Shown piece after piece: positions 21,648-30,747 of a DNA stretch of 34,563 nucleotides. How positions within the stretch are numbered: the first letter of the stretch is position 1; every line of letters begins with the position of its first letter. The notes beneath the pieces were generated by a model, which was not told where the DNA came from, searched no databases, and worked only from the letters and a program-made list of their open reading frames with translations. The translations under genes and the position numbers were made by a program. Source of the stretch: an uncultured Parabacteroides sp. (lineage in GTDB: Bacteria > Bacteroidota > Bacteroidia > Bacteroidales > Tannerellaceae); the NCBI GenBank assembly GCA_944325335.1, contig CALUZR010000040.1, positions 1-34,563 on the forward strand. Reading direction: 5' to 3'.

Positions 21648-22853
21648 ATGAAGAAACATTTCTTGAAATTTTTAGTAACCCAGTCGAAGTTCATAGCCGT
21701 GTGCGCGACAGGGTTTATTCTTTTCTCATGTGGAAACAGCCAAAGTGGCAAGATGGGCGATGATGAATTTGCTGTTGCTACGATAAATGAGACTTCAAGC
21801 AATCAAACTATCTCTTATCCTGCAACCATTAAAGGAACGCAAGACATCGAAGTTCGTCCGCAAGTATCAGGCTTTATCGTAAAACTGTATGTGGATGAAG
21901 GTGCAACGGTACGCAAAGGCCAACCTTTGTTCCTGATTGACCCAACGCAATACAAAGCAGCTGTAGATCAGGCTGACGCGGCGGTCAAGACGGCGGAATC
22001 ATCGTTGCGTACGATGGAATTAACCGAGAAAAACAAACACATGTTGTTTGAAAAACAAATCATCAGCTCTTTCGAGTACGAAACAGCTGTAAACAACCTG
22101 CTTTCGGCACGGGCAGCTTTGGCTCAGGCAAAAGCGGCTTTGGTAAGCGCAAAGCAAAACTTGGACTTCTGTACGGTAAAGAGTCCGTCGGACGGTGTAA
22201 TCGGTACTTTCCCGTATCGTATCGGAGCGTTGGTTAGCGCCTCGATAGCGGATCCGTTGACTACGGTATCGGAGATCAAAGACCTGTATGTTTATTTCTC
22301 GATGACCGAGAAGGAGCTTTTGAACCTGACCCGTGCAGGCGGTACGTTGAAGGAGCAATTGGAGAAGATGCCGGCGGTAAAGCTGGAACTGGCCGACGGT
22401 TCGATGTATGAATTTGAAGGAAAGATTGATGCCGTAAGTGGGGTGATCGACCAATCGACCGGTTCGGTAAGTATGCGTGCCATCTTCCCGAATACGAAGA
22501 ATGTGCTCCGAAGCGGTGGTATGGCGAACGTGATCTTCCCGTACACCATTCCGGATGCTATTTTGGTTCCGCAAAACGCAACGGTTGAAATCCAGGATAA
22601 GAAGTTCGTCTATGTACTTCAGCCGGACAGCACCGTGAAATATACGGAAATCCAGATTTCACCGATGAACGACGGGAAGAACTTCATCGTGACCAGCGGG
22701 TTGAAGGCTAACGACAAGATAGTAATCGAGGGTGTTCAGCAATTGTCTGACGGACGTAAGATCGTCCCGATTACAAAAGCCCAGCAGGTAGCTAAATTCC
22801 AACAAGCACTGAAAGACCAGCACGAAGGGAACCTGGCAACTGCGTTCAATTAA
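21648..22853 (+). CDS. RND efflux periplasmic adaptor (AcrA/MexA-type) lipoprotein
   Basis: A 401-residue membrane-fusion protein. Lipobox ILFSC (Cys28) anchors it. The lipoyl half-motifs are clear (EVRPQVSGFIVKLYVDEGATVRKG split over about 68-92, and the second half DFCTVKSPSDGVIG), with an alpha-helical hairpin between (about 105-175) and beta-barrel/proximal domains after (VSEIKDLYVYFSMTEKELL, LRSGGMANVIFPY). It bridges the inner-membrane pump and the outer-membrane channel encoded next. The pump gene starts 46 bp downstream. There is no TetR- or AraC-type regulator nearby. Confidence 0.95.
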   Translation: MKKHFLKFLVTQSKFIAVCATGFILFSCGNSQSGKMGDDEFAVATINETSSNQTISYPATIKGTQDIEVRPQVSGFIVKLYVDEGATVRKGQPLFLIDPTQYKAAVDQADAAVKTAESSLRTMELTEKNKHMLFEKQIISSFEYETAVNNLLSARAALAQAKAALVSAKQNLDFCTVKSPSDGVIGTFPYRIGALVSASIADPLTTVSEIKDLYVYFSMTEKELLNLTRAGGTLKEQLEKMPAVKLELADGSMYEFEGKIDAVSGVIDQSTGSVSMRAIFPNTKNVLRSGGMANVIFPYTIPDAILVPQNATVEIQDKKFVYVLQPDSTVKYTEIQISPMNDGKNFIVTSGLKANDKIVIEGVQQLSDGRKIVPITKAQQVAKFQQALKDQHEGNLATAFN

Positions 22854-22899
22854 TCCACCAATACATATAATTATATAGGTATCATAATTCAGACAGAGA

Positions 22900-25800
22900 A
22901 TGAAATTAGATAAATTTATTAACCGTCCGGTATTATCAACCGTTATTTCTATTTTGTTGGTAATCTTGGGTATTATCGGTTTGGCTACATTACCTATTAC
23001 CCAATATCCGGATATCGCACCTCCAACTATTTCGGTGAGTGCGACTTATACGGGTGCCAATGCGCAGGCCGTATTGAACTCTGTGATCTCTCCGTTGGAA
23101 GACCAAATCAACGGTGTGGAAAACATGATGTACATGCAATCAACCGCCACCAACAACGGTTCGGCGCGTATCACGGTGTACTTTAACCAAGGGACCGACC
23201 CGGATATGGCGCAGGTCAACGTACAGAACCGTGTAACCCAGGCACAAGGTCTGTTGCCGGCCGAGGTAACACAGGTCGGTGTGACGACCTACAAACGTCA
23301 GACCTCTATGTTGATGGTATTCTCTATTTACGATAAAGAGGATAAATACAACATCGAGTTCTTGGAGAACTACGCCAGCATCAACTTGATTCCGGAAATC
23401 AAACGTGTAAAGGGTGTCGGTGATGCCAACGTGATGGGTACCGATTACTCTATGCGTATTTGGTTGAAACCGGACGTGATGGCGCAATACAAATTAAATC
23501 CGAGTGACATTTCCGGTGTTTTGGCTGAGCAGAACATCGAGGCAGCTCCGGGTCAGTTTGGTGAACGAGGAAATCAATCTTTCCAATACACCATCCGTTA
23601 TAAAGGACGTTTGTCATCCGAAACGGAATTTGAGAACATTGTCATCAAAGCGCTTCCGGATGGCGAAGTGCTCCGCTTGGGCGATGTAGCCGATTTGGAA
23701 TTAGGCCGTTTGACCTATAACTTCAACAATACGGTGAACGGACACAAGGCCGTGTCTTGTATCGTGTACCAGATGGCCGGTACCAATGCGACGGAAACCA
23801 TCTCGAACTTGGAGCAGGTATTGGCAGACTATGAAAAGAACTTGCCGGAAGGCTTAGGTATCAATATTGCCCAAAGTGCCAACGACTTCTTGTTCGCTTC
23901 TATCCACGAGGTGGTCAAGACCTTGATTGAGGCATTTATCTTGGTGTTCATCGTGGTGTATGTCTTCTTGCAGGATATGCGTTCTACGTTGATTCCGGCA
24001 ATTGCCATCCCGGTAGCCTTGATCGCTACGTTCTTCGCTTTGAAGATTATCGGCTTTAGCTTGAACTTGTTGACATTGTCAGCCTTGGTATTGGCGATTG
24101 CCATAGTCGTCGACGATGCCATAGTCGTCGTCGAGGGCGTCCATGCCAAGTTGGACCAAGGATATAAATCCACAAGGCAGGCCGCCATCGATGCTATGAA
24201 TGAATTGGGCGGTGCGATCGTATCTATTACGTTGGTCATGATGTCCGTGTTTATCCCGGTAAGTTTCATGTCTGGTACGGCAGGTACGTTCTACCAGCAA
24301 TTCGGTTTGACCATGGCGATCGCGATCGGTTTCTCCGCTTTGAACGCTTTGACCCTTTCTCCGGCCCTTTGTGCTATCTTGCTGAAGCCGCATGTGGAAG
24401 AAGGTGAAGAGGCTCCTTCGTTAAAGGAACGTGTAGACGTGGCGATGAAGGAATCACGTAAGATTATGCTCCAACGGTATAGCGAGGCCATCGGACGCTT
24501 GTTGCACCCGAGTATTACTATTCTCTTTACGGTCGTAGCTGTATTGGGTATGATTTTCGGTATGTTCAATTTTGACGAACATCCGTTCCTGACCATCATC
24601 TTTGCGTTAATCGCTATTTTGGCATTCATCGGTATGACCACCCAAAAGTTCAAGAAGGCATTCAATGCTTCTTACGATAATATCTTGGAGAAATATAAGA
24701 AAGCCGTACAATTCTTCATTCAGAAGAAAGTGGTATCTACGATAGCCGTCATTGCTTCTATCGTATTGTTGGTGTTCTTTATGAATACAACGCCGACTGG
24801 TATGGTGCCGAACGAAGATACCGGTACGATTATGGGTGCTGTGACGTTACCGCCGGGAACTTCCCAAGAACGTGCCCGCGAAGTATTGGCACAGGTGGAT
24901 AGCTTGATTGGTGCAGACCCGGCAGTACAATCGCGTACGGTGATTTCCGGTTTCAGCTTCATTGGTAGTGGCCAAGGTCCTTCTTATGGTTCTATTATCA
25001 TTAAGTTGAAAGACTGGGAAGAGCGTTCGATGACACAAAGTTCGGATATTGTGGTAGCGACTTTGTTTATGCGTTCGCAGAAGTTGTTTAAGGATGCACA
25101 GGTATTGTTCTTTGCTCCGCCTATGATTCCGGGTTATTCTATTTCTACGGATATTGAGTTGAACATGCAGGATAAGACCGGTGGTGATCTGAATCACTTC
25201 TTCAGCGTCGTAAATGATTATACGGCTGCCTTGGAAGCACGTCCGGAGATCAACTCGGCTCGAACAAACTTCAACCCGAGTTTCCCGCAATACCAAATCG
25301 ATATTGATGCGGCAGCTTGTAAGAAGGCAGGTATCAGCCCGAGCGATATCTTGACGACAATGCAAGGTTACTTTGGTGGTATCTATGCTTCAAACTTCAA
25401 TAGCTTCGGTAAGATGTATCGTGTGATGATTCAGGCAGAACCGAATGCAACCAAGAATTTGGAATCACTGAACCGTATCAAAGTACGCGGAAGTGACGGA
25501 GAAATGGCTCCGATTTCACAATTCGCTTCCTTCAAGAAGATTTATGGACCGGACGTTATTAGCCGTTTCAACCTGTACACGTCTATTCAAGTGATGGTTT
25601 CTCCGGCAGCCGGTTATACTTCAGGTCAGGCATTGCAGGCTATCGAGCAGGTGGCAAACCAGAACTTGCCGGCAGGTTTCGACTACGAATTAGGAGGTAT
25701 GGCGCGTGAAGAGGCGCAGACAACCAATACGACGGCTATCATCTTCGTCTTGTGTTTGGTGTTCGTTTACCTGTTGTTGAGTGCGCAGTACGAAAGTTAT

Positions 25801-26337
25801 ATGTTGCCGTTGGCCGTATTGCTTTCTATTCCGTTCGGTTTGCTGGGTAGCTTCTTGTTCGTAAACGGTATGAACTCGTTAGGTAGCATTCCGGCCTTGA
25901 AGATGATTATGGGTTCGATGTCAAACGACATTTATATGCAAATTGCCTTGATCATGTTGATGGGTCTGTTGGCAAAGAACGCTATCTTGATTGTAGAGTT
26001 CGCCCTTGACCGTCGTAAGATGGGTATGAGTTTGACTTGGGCTGCCGTCTTGGGAGCCGGTGCCCGTTTACGTCCTATCTTGATGACCTCTTTGGCCATG
26101 ATTATCGGTTTGCTTCCGTTGATGTTTGCCTTCGGTGTAGGTGCTCATGGTAACCGTACGTTGGGAGCTTCCGCTATCGGTGGTATGTTAATCGGTATGA
26201 TATGTCAGATATTTATCGTTCCGGTATTGTTCGTTGCATTCCAATACTTGCAGGAAAAGATTAAGCCGCTCGAATGGGATGATTTGGATAATAGCGATAT
26301 GAATACAGAAATTGAACAATACGCAAAGAATAAATAA
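22900..26337 (+). CDS. RND efflux inner-membrane transporter (HAE1/AcrB-type)
   Basis: A 1145-residue proton-driven pump, longer than AcrB (1049) because of inserted segments near residues 500-600 (EGEEAPSLKERVDVAMKES and the two extra hydrophobic stretches that follow). The start MKLDKFINRPVLSTVIS, porter region IAPPTISVSATYTGANAQ and proton-relay pair Asp405-Asp406 in TM4 (AIVVDDAIVVVEG) match the family. About twelve transmembrane helices and two large periplasmic loops are expected. It works as a trimer with the adaptor upstream and the TolC-type channel downstream, exporting hydrophobic drugs, bile acids or detergents; the actual substrates are unknown. Confidence 0.97.
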   Translation: MKLDKFINRPVLSTVISILLVILGIIGLATLPITQYPDIAPPTISVSATYTGANAQAVLNSVISPLEDQINGVENMMYMQSTATNNGSARITVYFNQGTDPDMAQVNVQNRVTQAQGLLPAEVTQVGVTTYKRQTSMLMVFSIYDKEDKYNIEFLENYASINLIPEIKRVKGVGDANVMGTDYSMRIWLKPDVMAQYKLNPSDISGVLAEQNIEAAPGQFGERGNQSFQYTIRYKGRLSSETEFENIVIKALPDGEVLRLGDVADLELGRLTYNFNNTVNGHKAVSCIVYQMAGTNATETISNLEQVLADYEKNLPEGLGINIAQSANDFLFASIHEVVKTLIEAFILVFIVVYVFLQDMRSTLIPAIAIPVALIATFFALKIIGFSLNLLTLSALVLAIAIVVDDAIVVVEGVHAKLDQGYKSTRQAAIDAMNELGGAIVSITLVMMSVFIPVSFMSGTAGTFYQQFGLTMAIAIGFSALNALTLSPALCAILLKPHVEEGEEAPSLKERVDVAMKESRKIMLQRYSEAIGRLLHPSITILFTVVAVLGMIFGMFNFDEHPFLTIIFALIAILAFIGMTTQKFKKAFNASYDNILEKYKKAVQFFIQKKVVSTIAVIASIVLLVFFMNTTPTGMVPNEDTGTIMGAVTLPPGTSQERAREVLAQVDSLIGADPAVQSRTVISGFSFIGSGQGPSYGSIIIKLKDWEERSMTQSSDIVVATLFMRSQKLFKDAQVLFFAPPMIPGYSISTDIELNMQDKTGGDLNHFFSVVNDYTAALEARPEINSARTNFNPSFPQYQIDIDAAACKKAGISPSDILTTMQGYFGGIYASNFNSFGKMYRVMIQAEPNATKNLESLNRIKVRGSDGEMAPISQFASFKKIYGPDVISRFNLYTSIQVMVSPAAGYTSGQALQAIEQVANQNLPAGFDYELGGMAREEAQTTNTTAIIFVLCLVFVYLLLSAQYESYMLPLAVLLSIPFGLLGSFLFVNGMNSLGSIPALKMIMGSMSNDIYMQIALIMLMGLLAKNAILIVEFALDRRKMGMSLTWAAVLGAGARLRPILMTSLAMIIGLLPLMFAFGVGAHGNRTLGASAIGGMLIGMICQIFIVPVLFVAFQYLQEKIKPLEWDDLDNSDMNTEIEQYAKNK

Positions 26338-26343
26338 GTGAAT

Positions 26344-27729
26344 ATGAAGAAAAGAAATATAGTTATGATGATGTGTGCAACTGCGCTGCTTAGCAGTTGC
26401 CACATCTATAAAGCGTATGATCGTCCGGAAGACATCTCGGCGGAAGGAATCTATCGCGATCCGGTTTCCGTTACGGATACATTAGCGGTTACGGATACAA
26501 CGAATATCGGAAGTCTTCCCTGGCAGGAAATTTTCCGTGACCCGAAGTTGCAAGTATTGATTGAAGAGGGCTTGACGAATAATGTGGATATGCAAGCGGC
26601 TATCCTCCGTGTGGAAGAGGCGAAAGTGATGTTGACATCAGCCCGTTTGTCGTTCTTGCCTTCTATCAACTTTGCTCCTCAGGGCTCTCTTACTACAATG
26701 GGAGATAGCGATTGGGGAAAAGCATATTCAACTCCATTGGCTGCCAGCTGGGAAGTGGATTTGTTCGGTAAATTGCTGAACGCAAGCCGTAGTCAGAAGA
26801 CCGCTTATTTGCAGAGCCAATATTCGCAACAAGCCGTTCGTTCGCAAATCATTTGTGGAATTGCCAATCTTTATTATACCTTATTAATGCTGGACCGTCA
26901 GGTGGAGATTACAACCGAGACAGTGGCTATTTATAAGGAAAATGTTCGTGCAATGGAAGCTATGAAGATTGCCGGTATGACCACAGAGGCTGCCGTTACG
27001 CAGACTCGTGCGGCGTATCATCAGGTGCAAGCTTCGTTGATTGATTTGCAACGTCAGGTACGCGAGACGGAGAACTCATTGTCTGTCCTTTTGGCAAAGG
27101 CTCCGCAACACATTGACCGCGGAACGTTAGACGAGCAAGTAATGCCGGAAGAATTGCTGACAGGTGTTCCTTTGCAGTTGCTGGAAAATCGTCCGGACGT
27201 GAAGATTGCCGAAATGAATCTGGCAAGTGCTTATTATACGACCAACCAAGCTCGTGCCGCTTTCTATCCAGGCATCAATATTACGGCTACGGCAGGTTGG
27301 ACAAACGGTTCGGGTGTGCAGATTTCCAATCCGGGACAGTTCATGTTCCAGGCTTTAGCTTCGTTGGCGCAACCTATCTTTAATAACGGAAAGTTAGTTG
27401 CCAATCTGAAGGTCTCGAAAGCAGAAGAGGAAATTGCCAAGATGAATTATCAACAGACTATCTTGGAAGCCGGACAGGAAGTAAGCGATGCGCTTCATTT
27501 GTATGATGCGACCAACAAGAAGTTGGTTCACGACCAGTCTCAAGTCGAAGCATTGGAAAAGGCTGTGGCGTATACGAAAGATTTGTTCCAAAGTGGCGAC
27601 GCTACTTATTTGGAAATCTTGACATCGCAACAGAATCTGTTGAGTGCGCAGCTGACGGAAGTGGCAGATAATATCCAACGCATTCAGGCTGTCATCAGCT
27701 TGTATAGTGCTGTCGGTGGTGGTAGATAA
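26344..27729 (+). CDS. TolC/OprM-type outer-membrane efflux lipoprotein
   Basis: A 461-residue outer-membrane factor of the NodT group. The lipobox ends LLSSC (Cys19). Two outer-membrane efflux repeats with long helices follow (QVEITTETVAIYKENVRAME, LENRPDVKIAEMNLASAYYT, LYDATNKKLVHDQSQVEALE). The ATG at 26344 is chosen; a GTG at 26338 directly after the pump stop is in frame but would displace the signal peptide by only two residues. It closes the tripartite AcrAB-TolC-like system, and lpxA follows 24 bp later. Confidence 0.93.
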   Translation: MKKRNIVMMMCATALLSSCHIYKAYDRPEDISAEGIYRDPVSVTDTLAVTDTTNIGSLPWQEIFRDPKLQVLIEEGLTNNVDMQAAILRVEEAKVMLTSARLSFLPSINFAPQGSLTTMGDSDWGKAYSTPLAASWEVDLFGKLLNASRSQKTAYLQSQYSQQAVRSQIICGIANLYYTLLMLDRQVEITTETVAIYKENVRAMEAMKIAGMTTEAAVTQTRAAYHQVQASLIDLQRQVRETENSLSVLLAKAPQHIDRGTLDEQVMPEELLTGVPLQLLENRPDVKIAEMNLASAYYTTNQARAAFYPGINITATAGWTNGSGVQISNPGQFMFQALASLAQPIFNNGKLVANLKVSKAEEEIAKMNYQQTILEAGQEVSDALHLYDATNKKLVHDQSQVEALEKAVAYTKDLFQSGDATYLEILTSQQNLLSAQLTEVADNIQRIQAVISLYSAVGGGR

Positions 27730-27753
27730 TTGATTAACTTAAATAAGAATGCT

Positions 27754-28524
27754 ATGATTAGCCCTTTAGCTCACGTTGATCCTTCCGCTCAGATCGGAAA
27801 CAACGTAACAATTCATCCTTTCGCTTATATCGACCGGAATGTCGTAATTGGCGATGATTGTGAAATTATGCCGTATGCCAGTATTATGAGTGGCACGCGG
27901 ATGGGAAAAGCAAACCGTGTGTTCCAAGGTGCGGTACTGGGTGCCGAGCCGCAAGACTTCCACTATAAAGGTGGCGATACGTTGTGTGTCGTTGGCGACA
28001 ACAATGTTATTCGCGAGAACGTAGTTGTCAATCGGGCAACCTATGCAGAGGGACAGACGCAGATTGGAAACAATAGTTTCTTGCACGAAGGCGTCCATAT
28101 CTGCCATGATACGAAAGTGGGCGACCATTGTGTATTGGGATATGGTTGCAAGGTGTCGGGTAATTGCGTAATCGAGGATTGTGTAATCTTTGGAGGTAAT
28201 ATTTTAATGAGCCAAGGTACGCGCGTCGGCCGCTGGGCGATGTTGCAGACAGGTTGTCGCTTCCGTAAAGATATACCGCCTTATATTATTGGGGCGGGCG
28301 AACCGACTTCCTATCACGGTGTGAATGCCGTCGTCATGGCGCACGAAGGTTTTTCTGAGAAAATCATCAAGCACATTAGCCATGCGTATCGTATCCTGTT
28401 CCAAGGCAACACCAGTGTGCTGGATGCGTTGTTCATGATTAAAGACCAAGTGCCGATGAGCGAAGAGATTCAGAATATCCTTGATTTCGTTGGTGCTTCG
28501 AAGTTGGGTGTGATTCGCGATTGA
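27754..28524 (+). CDS. lpxA: LpxA-type acyl-ACP--UDP-N-acetylglucosamine O-acyltransferase
   Basis: A 256-residue left-handed beta-helix acyltransferase, as long as E. coli LpxA (262). Hexapeptide repeats fill residues 1-190 (IGNNVTIHPFAYI, VGDHCVLGYG). The LpxA loop LGAEPQDFHYKGG and the HxxH segment HEGVHICHD (His115, His118, the latter matching catalytic His125) are present, and RKDIPPYIIGAGEPTSYHGVN marks the LpxA C-terminal half. It would attach the first acyl chain in lipid A synthesis. The first ATG at 27754 is used; an upstream in-frame TTG exists at 27730. It sits in the efflux operon and not beside lpxD/lpxC-fabZ, so it may be a second, specialised copy. Confidence 0.85.
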   Translation: MISPLAHVDPSAQIGNNVTIHPFAYIDRNVVIGDDCEIMPYASIMSGTRMGKANRVFQGAVLGAEPQDFHYKGGDTLCVVGDNNVIRENVVVNRATYAEGQTQIGNNSFLHEGVHICHDTKVGDHCVLGYGCKVSGNCVIEDCVIFGGNILMSQGTRVGRWAMLQTGCRFRKDIPPYIIGAGEPTSYHGVNAVVMAHEGFSEKIIKHISHAYRILFQGNTSVLDALFMIKDQVPMSEEIQNILDFVGASKLGVIRD

Positions 28525-28547
28525 TATTTATCGTTGAATTTCGGATA

Positions 28548-28585
28548 AAATGGTGTCCAATTAAAACCTGGGCACCATTTTTTTT
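28548..28585 (+). terminator. Terminator of the efflux-lpxA operon
   Basis: AAATGGTGTCC (28548-28558) pairs with GGGCACCATTT (28570-28580) with one G-U pair, followed by eight T residues. It lies 24 bases after the lpxA stop. Confidence 0.9.
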
Positions 28586-28612
28586 GTTTCTTTCATATAA
28601 GAGGAGGTAATT

Positions 28613-29461
28613 ATGGCACGACCGATTATTCCTGGATTATCCACCGAGCAGCAGACGCAGCTTTACGAACAATTGCGTCGTTATAACGAGGGGCGCGATT
28701 CGTACAAAGTTTCAGGTGCGTATCTGATTGTTTTTCCTTATGCCGGGAAATCCCGTTGCTCGCTTTGGTTTTATTCGCCGGAGGTGGAGAAGAATCCTAT
28801 TCTTTTCGTAGATGATTTGTTGGAATCGGTGACGGAGTCGCTCCGTCGTGCCAGTGCGTTATGTTTTCATTCCGTCCGTAAACTGTTTATTGTAGAATAT
28901 AATGAGAAGCGCATGGCCACGCACGGCGACGATTTGATTGGCTTTGGCAAATACCGCGGGCATTATTTGTATGAAGTGTTGAAAATAGACCCGGCTTATG
29001 TGAATTGGATTGCCAGCAAATACACGCCCCGTATTCCCAAACAGGTGCGTTTTACCCAAATGGCACGCGCCTATATGTCTGCTTATGTGGATTTTTCTCG
29101 ACAGAAACCGACGCGCGGCGCTTCGCAATATCTCGGAAAGAAGGGCGAGCGGCTAAAGGATTTGTCGCTTCGGATTACGCATATCCGCCTCGAAGACGAT
29201 CCATATCGGACGTGCACGGCCGGCGGTTCAGCTGTTTTTTACGTCTCGCAGGTGCTTTATGCGGAAGATCGTACCGGGAATCGTGTGATTCTGAGCCTTC
29301 CCGCGCTTTATCCCAGCCTGATGTCTGGGAAGCTTTCGGCCATGGAGCGCGCGTTTCGGGTGGGCGAGATTATCCGCATCGCTTCTGCCCGCATCTCTCA
29401 AGCCTTTACCTATAAGGGCATAAAATATACACGCCTGAATTATGTGAAGCTTCAAACCTGA
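28613..29461 (+). CDS. Uncharacterised protein with an ExoX C-terminal-like (DUF3820) motif
   Basis: A 282-residue soluble protein. The only motif I recognise is at about residues 104-133, IGFGKYRGHYLYEVLKIDPAYVN split before WIASKY, which resembles the small FGKYKG...YL-WL module found at the C-terminus of exodeoxyribonuclease X and in DUF3820 proteins. The nuclease domain itself is absent. The rest (residues 1-100 and 140-282) is basic and unfamiliar. It has an unusually good ribosome site for this phylum (AGAGGAGG, 7 bases before ATG). It stands alone between a terminator and an 86-bp repeat. A nucleic-acid-related role is a guess. Confidence 0.6.
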   Translation: MARPIIPGLSTEQQTQLYEQLRRYNEGRDSYKVSGAYLIVFPYAGKSRCSLWFYSPEVEKNPILFVDDLLESVTESLRRASALCFHSVRKLFIVEYNEKRMATHGDDLIGFGKYRGHYLYEVLKIDPAYVNWIASKYTPRIPKQVRFTQMARAYMSAYVDFSRQKPTRGASQYLGKKGERLKDLSLRITHIRLEDDPYRTCTAGGSAVFYVSQVLYAEDRTGNRVILSLPALYPSLMSGKLSAMERAFRVGEIIRIASARISQAFTYKGIKYTRLNYVKLQT

Positions 29462-29522
29462 AAACAACCGGGATAAACTTCCTTACCTGCCGAGGAAAAG
29501 TTCCGGAACTAATGGACAAATC

Positions 29523-29608
29523 TCTATCTTTAGGCTAAAGATATATATCTTCAACTTAAAGATACGTATCTGCAACCTAAAGATATGTATCTTTAGCCTA
29601 AAGATAGA
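29523..29608. repeat. 86-bp dyad-array repeat element, copy 3
   Basis: Same plan and exact length as copies 1 and 2: TCTATCTTTAGGCT, three 21-bp units, AAAGATAGA. Its first unit contains the perfect palindrome AAGATATATATCTT. It lies 61 bp after the ExoX-C-like gene and 108 bp before the threonine aldolase ATG, with the aldolase promoter between. Confidence 0.9.
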
Positions 29609-29684
29609 GATTTTCCGCCTTCCTTCTAAAAAAGAGGTAGGCATAAGTCGACTTTTATCTGCACGCCATTCCAAAATAAATGTG

Positions 29685-29692
29685 TACTTTTG
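29685..29692 (+). promoter_or_regulatory. -7 promoter box for the threonine aldolase operon
   Basis: TACTTTTG, identical to the queA and inverton -7 boxes. It lies 24 bases before the ATG at 29717 and covers an in-frame TTG at 29690, ruling that TTG out as the start. The -33 box is weak. Confidence 0.6.
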
Positions 29693-29716
29693 CATCGGTT
29701 TTTCAAAAACAAAGAA

Positions 29717-30739
29717 ATGAGAAGTTTTGCAAGTGATAACAACTCCGGCGTCCATCCGTTGATTCTGGATGCCGTGATGGAAGCCAACGACGACCATGCC
29801 GTGGGCTATGGCGACGACCCTTGGACGGCCCGCGCCACGAAGAAAATCCAGGAAGTGTTTGGCGAGGCGGCACAGCCTTTCTTTGTGTTTAATGGAACGG
29901 GGGCTAATTCGGTGGCGTTGCAAGCTGTGACGCGTTCGTTTAATAGCATCTTGTGTGCCGAGACGGCGCATATTTTTGTAGACGAATGCGGCGCGCCGGG
30001 ACGGATGAGCGGGTGCTCATTGGTCGCTATCCCGACGCCGGACGGGAAGTTGACGCCGGAACTCATTATGCCTCATTTGCATGGTTTTGGCTTTTGCCAC
30101 CATTCACAACCCAAGGCGGTGTATATTTCGGAAGCGTCTGAGTTAGGAACGGTCTATACGATCGACGAGGTACGCGCGCTGGCCGATCTGCTTCACCATT
30201 ATAATATGTATTTGCACATGGACGGAGCGCGGCTGGCTAATGCGTGCGCCTATTTAGGTTGTTCGATGAAGGAGCTGACCGTGGATGCCGGTGTCGATAT
30301 CCTGAGTTTCGGGGGCACGAAGAATGGCATGATGATGGGCGAAGCGGTCGTGGTCTTCCGTCCGGAATTGTTGGAAAATATGCCTTATATCCGGAAGCAA
30401 TCGGCGCAATTAGCTTCGAAGATGCGTTATATGACGGCGCAATATGTCCCCTATCTGGAGAATAACCTTTGGTGGAAGAACGCAGTTCATGCCAATGCCT
30501 GCGCCCGCCGGTTGGCCGACGTACTGGCTGAATTTCCGCAAATCCATTTGACGCAGAAGGTAGAATCGAACCAGCTCTTCTTTACGATACCTTCCGAGCC
30601 GCTCAAGAAATTGCAAGAGAACTATTTCTTTTATATGTGGAATGAAGAGACGAACGAAGCCCGTTTCGTCACCTCATGGGATACGACCGAGGAGGACATT
30701 TTGGGTTTAGAGGCATTTTTACGTGAAATATTAAAATAG
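29717..30739 (+). CDS. ltaE: Low-specificity L-threonine aldolase
   Basis: A 340-residue PLP enzyme that splits L-threonine (or allo-threonine) into glycine and acetaldehyde. Evidence: MRSFASDNNSGVHPLILDA, the GYGDDPWT segment, FVFNGTGANSVAL, HMDGARLANA with Asp169 for the pyridine nitrogen, and LSFGGTKNGMM with Lys202 as the PLP Schiff base. Cytoplasmic, full length. It leads a run of five closely spaced same-strand genes (gaps of 8-22 bp) with EEP lipoprotein, purine permease, xpt and esterase. Why threonine cleavage is grouped with purine salvage is unclear; glycine supply for purine synthesis is a possible link. Confidence 0.93.
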   Translation: MRSFASDNNSGVHPLILDAVMEANDDHAVGYGDDPWTARATKKIQEVFGEAAQPFFVFNGTGANSVALQAVTRSFNSILCAETAHIFVDECGAPGRMSGCSLVAIPTPDGKLTPELIMPHLHGFGFCHHSQPKAVYISEASELGTVYTIDEVRALADLLHHYNMYLHMDGARLANACAYLGCSMKELTVDAGVDILSFGGTKNGMMMGEAVVVFRPELLENMPYIRKQSAQLASKMRYMTAQYVPYLENNLWWKNAVHANACARRLADVLAEFPQIHLTQKVESNQLFFTIPSEPLKKLQENYFFYMWNEETNEARFVTSWDTTEEDILGLEAFLREILK

Positions 30740-30747
30740 TAGAAAAG

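Noticed and set aside
24100..24137. Direct DNA repeat GCCATAGTCGTCG in the pump gene
   Set aside because: It encodes the repeated AIVV around the conserved Asp-Asp pair, so protein sequence explains it.
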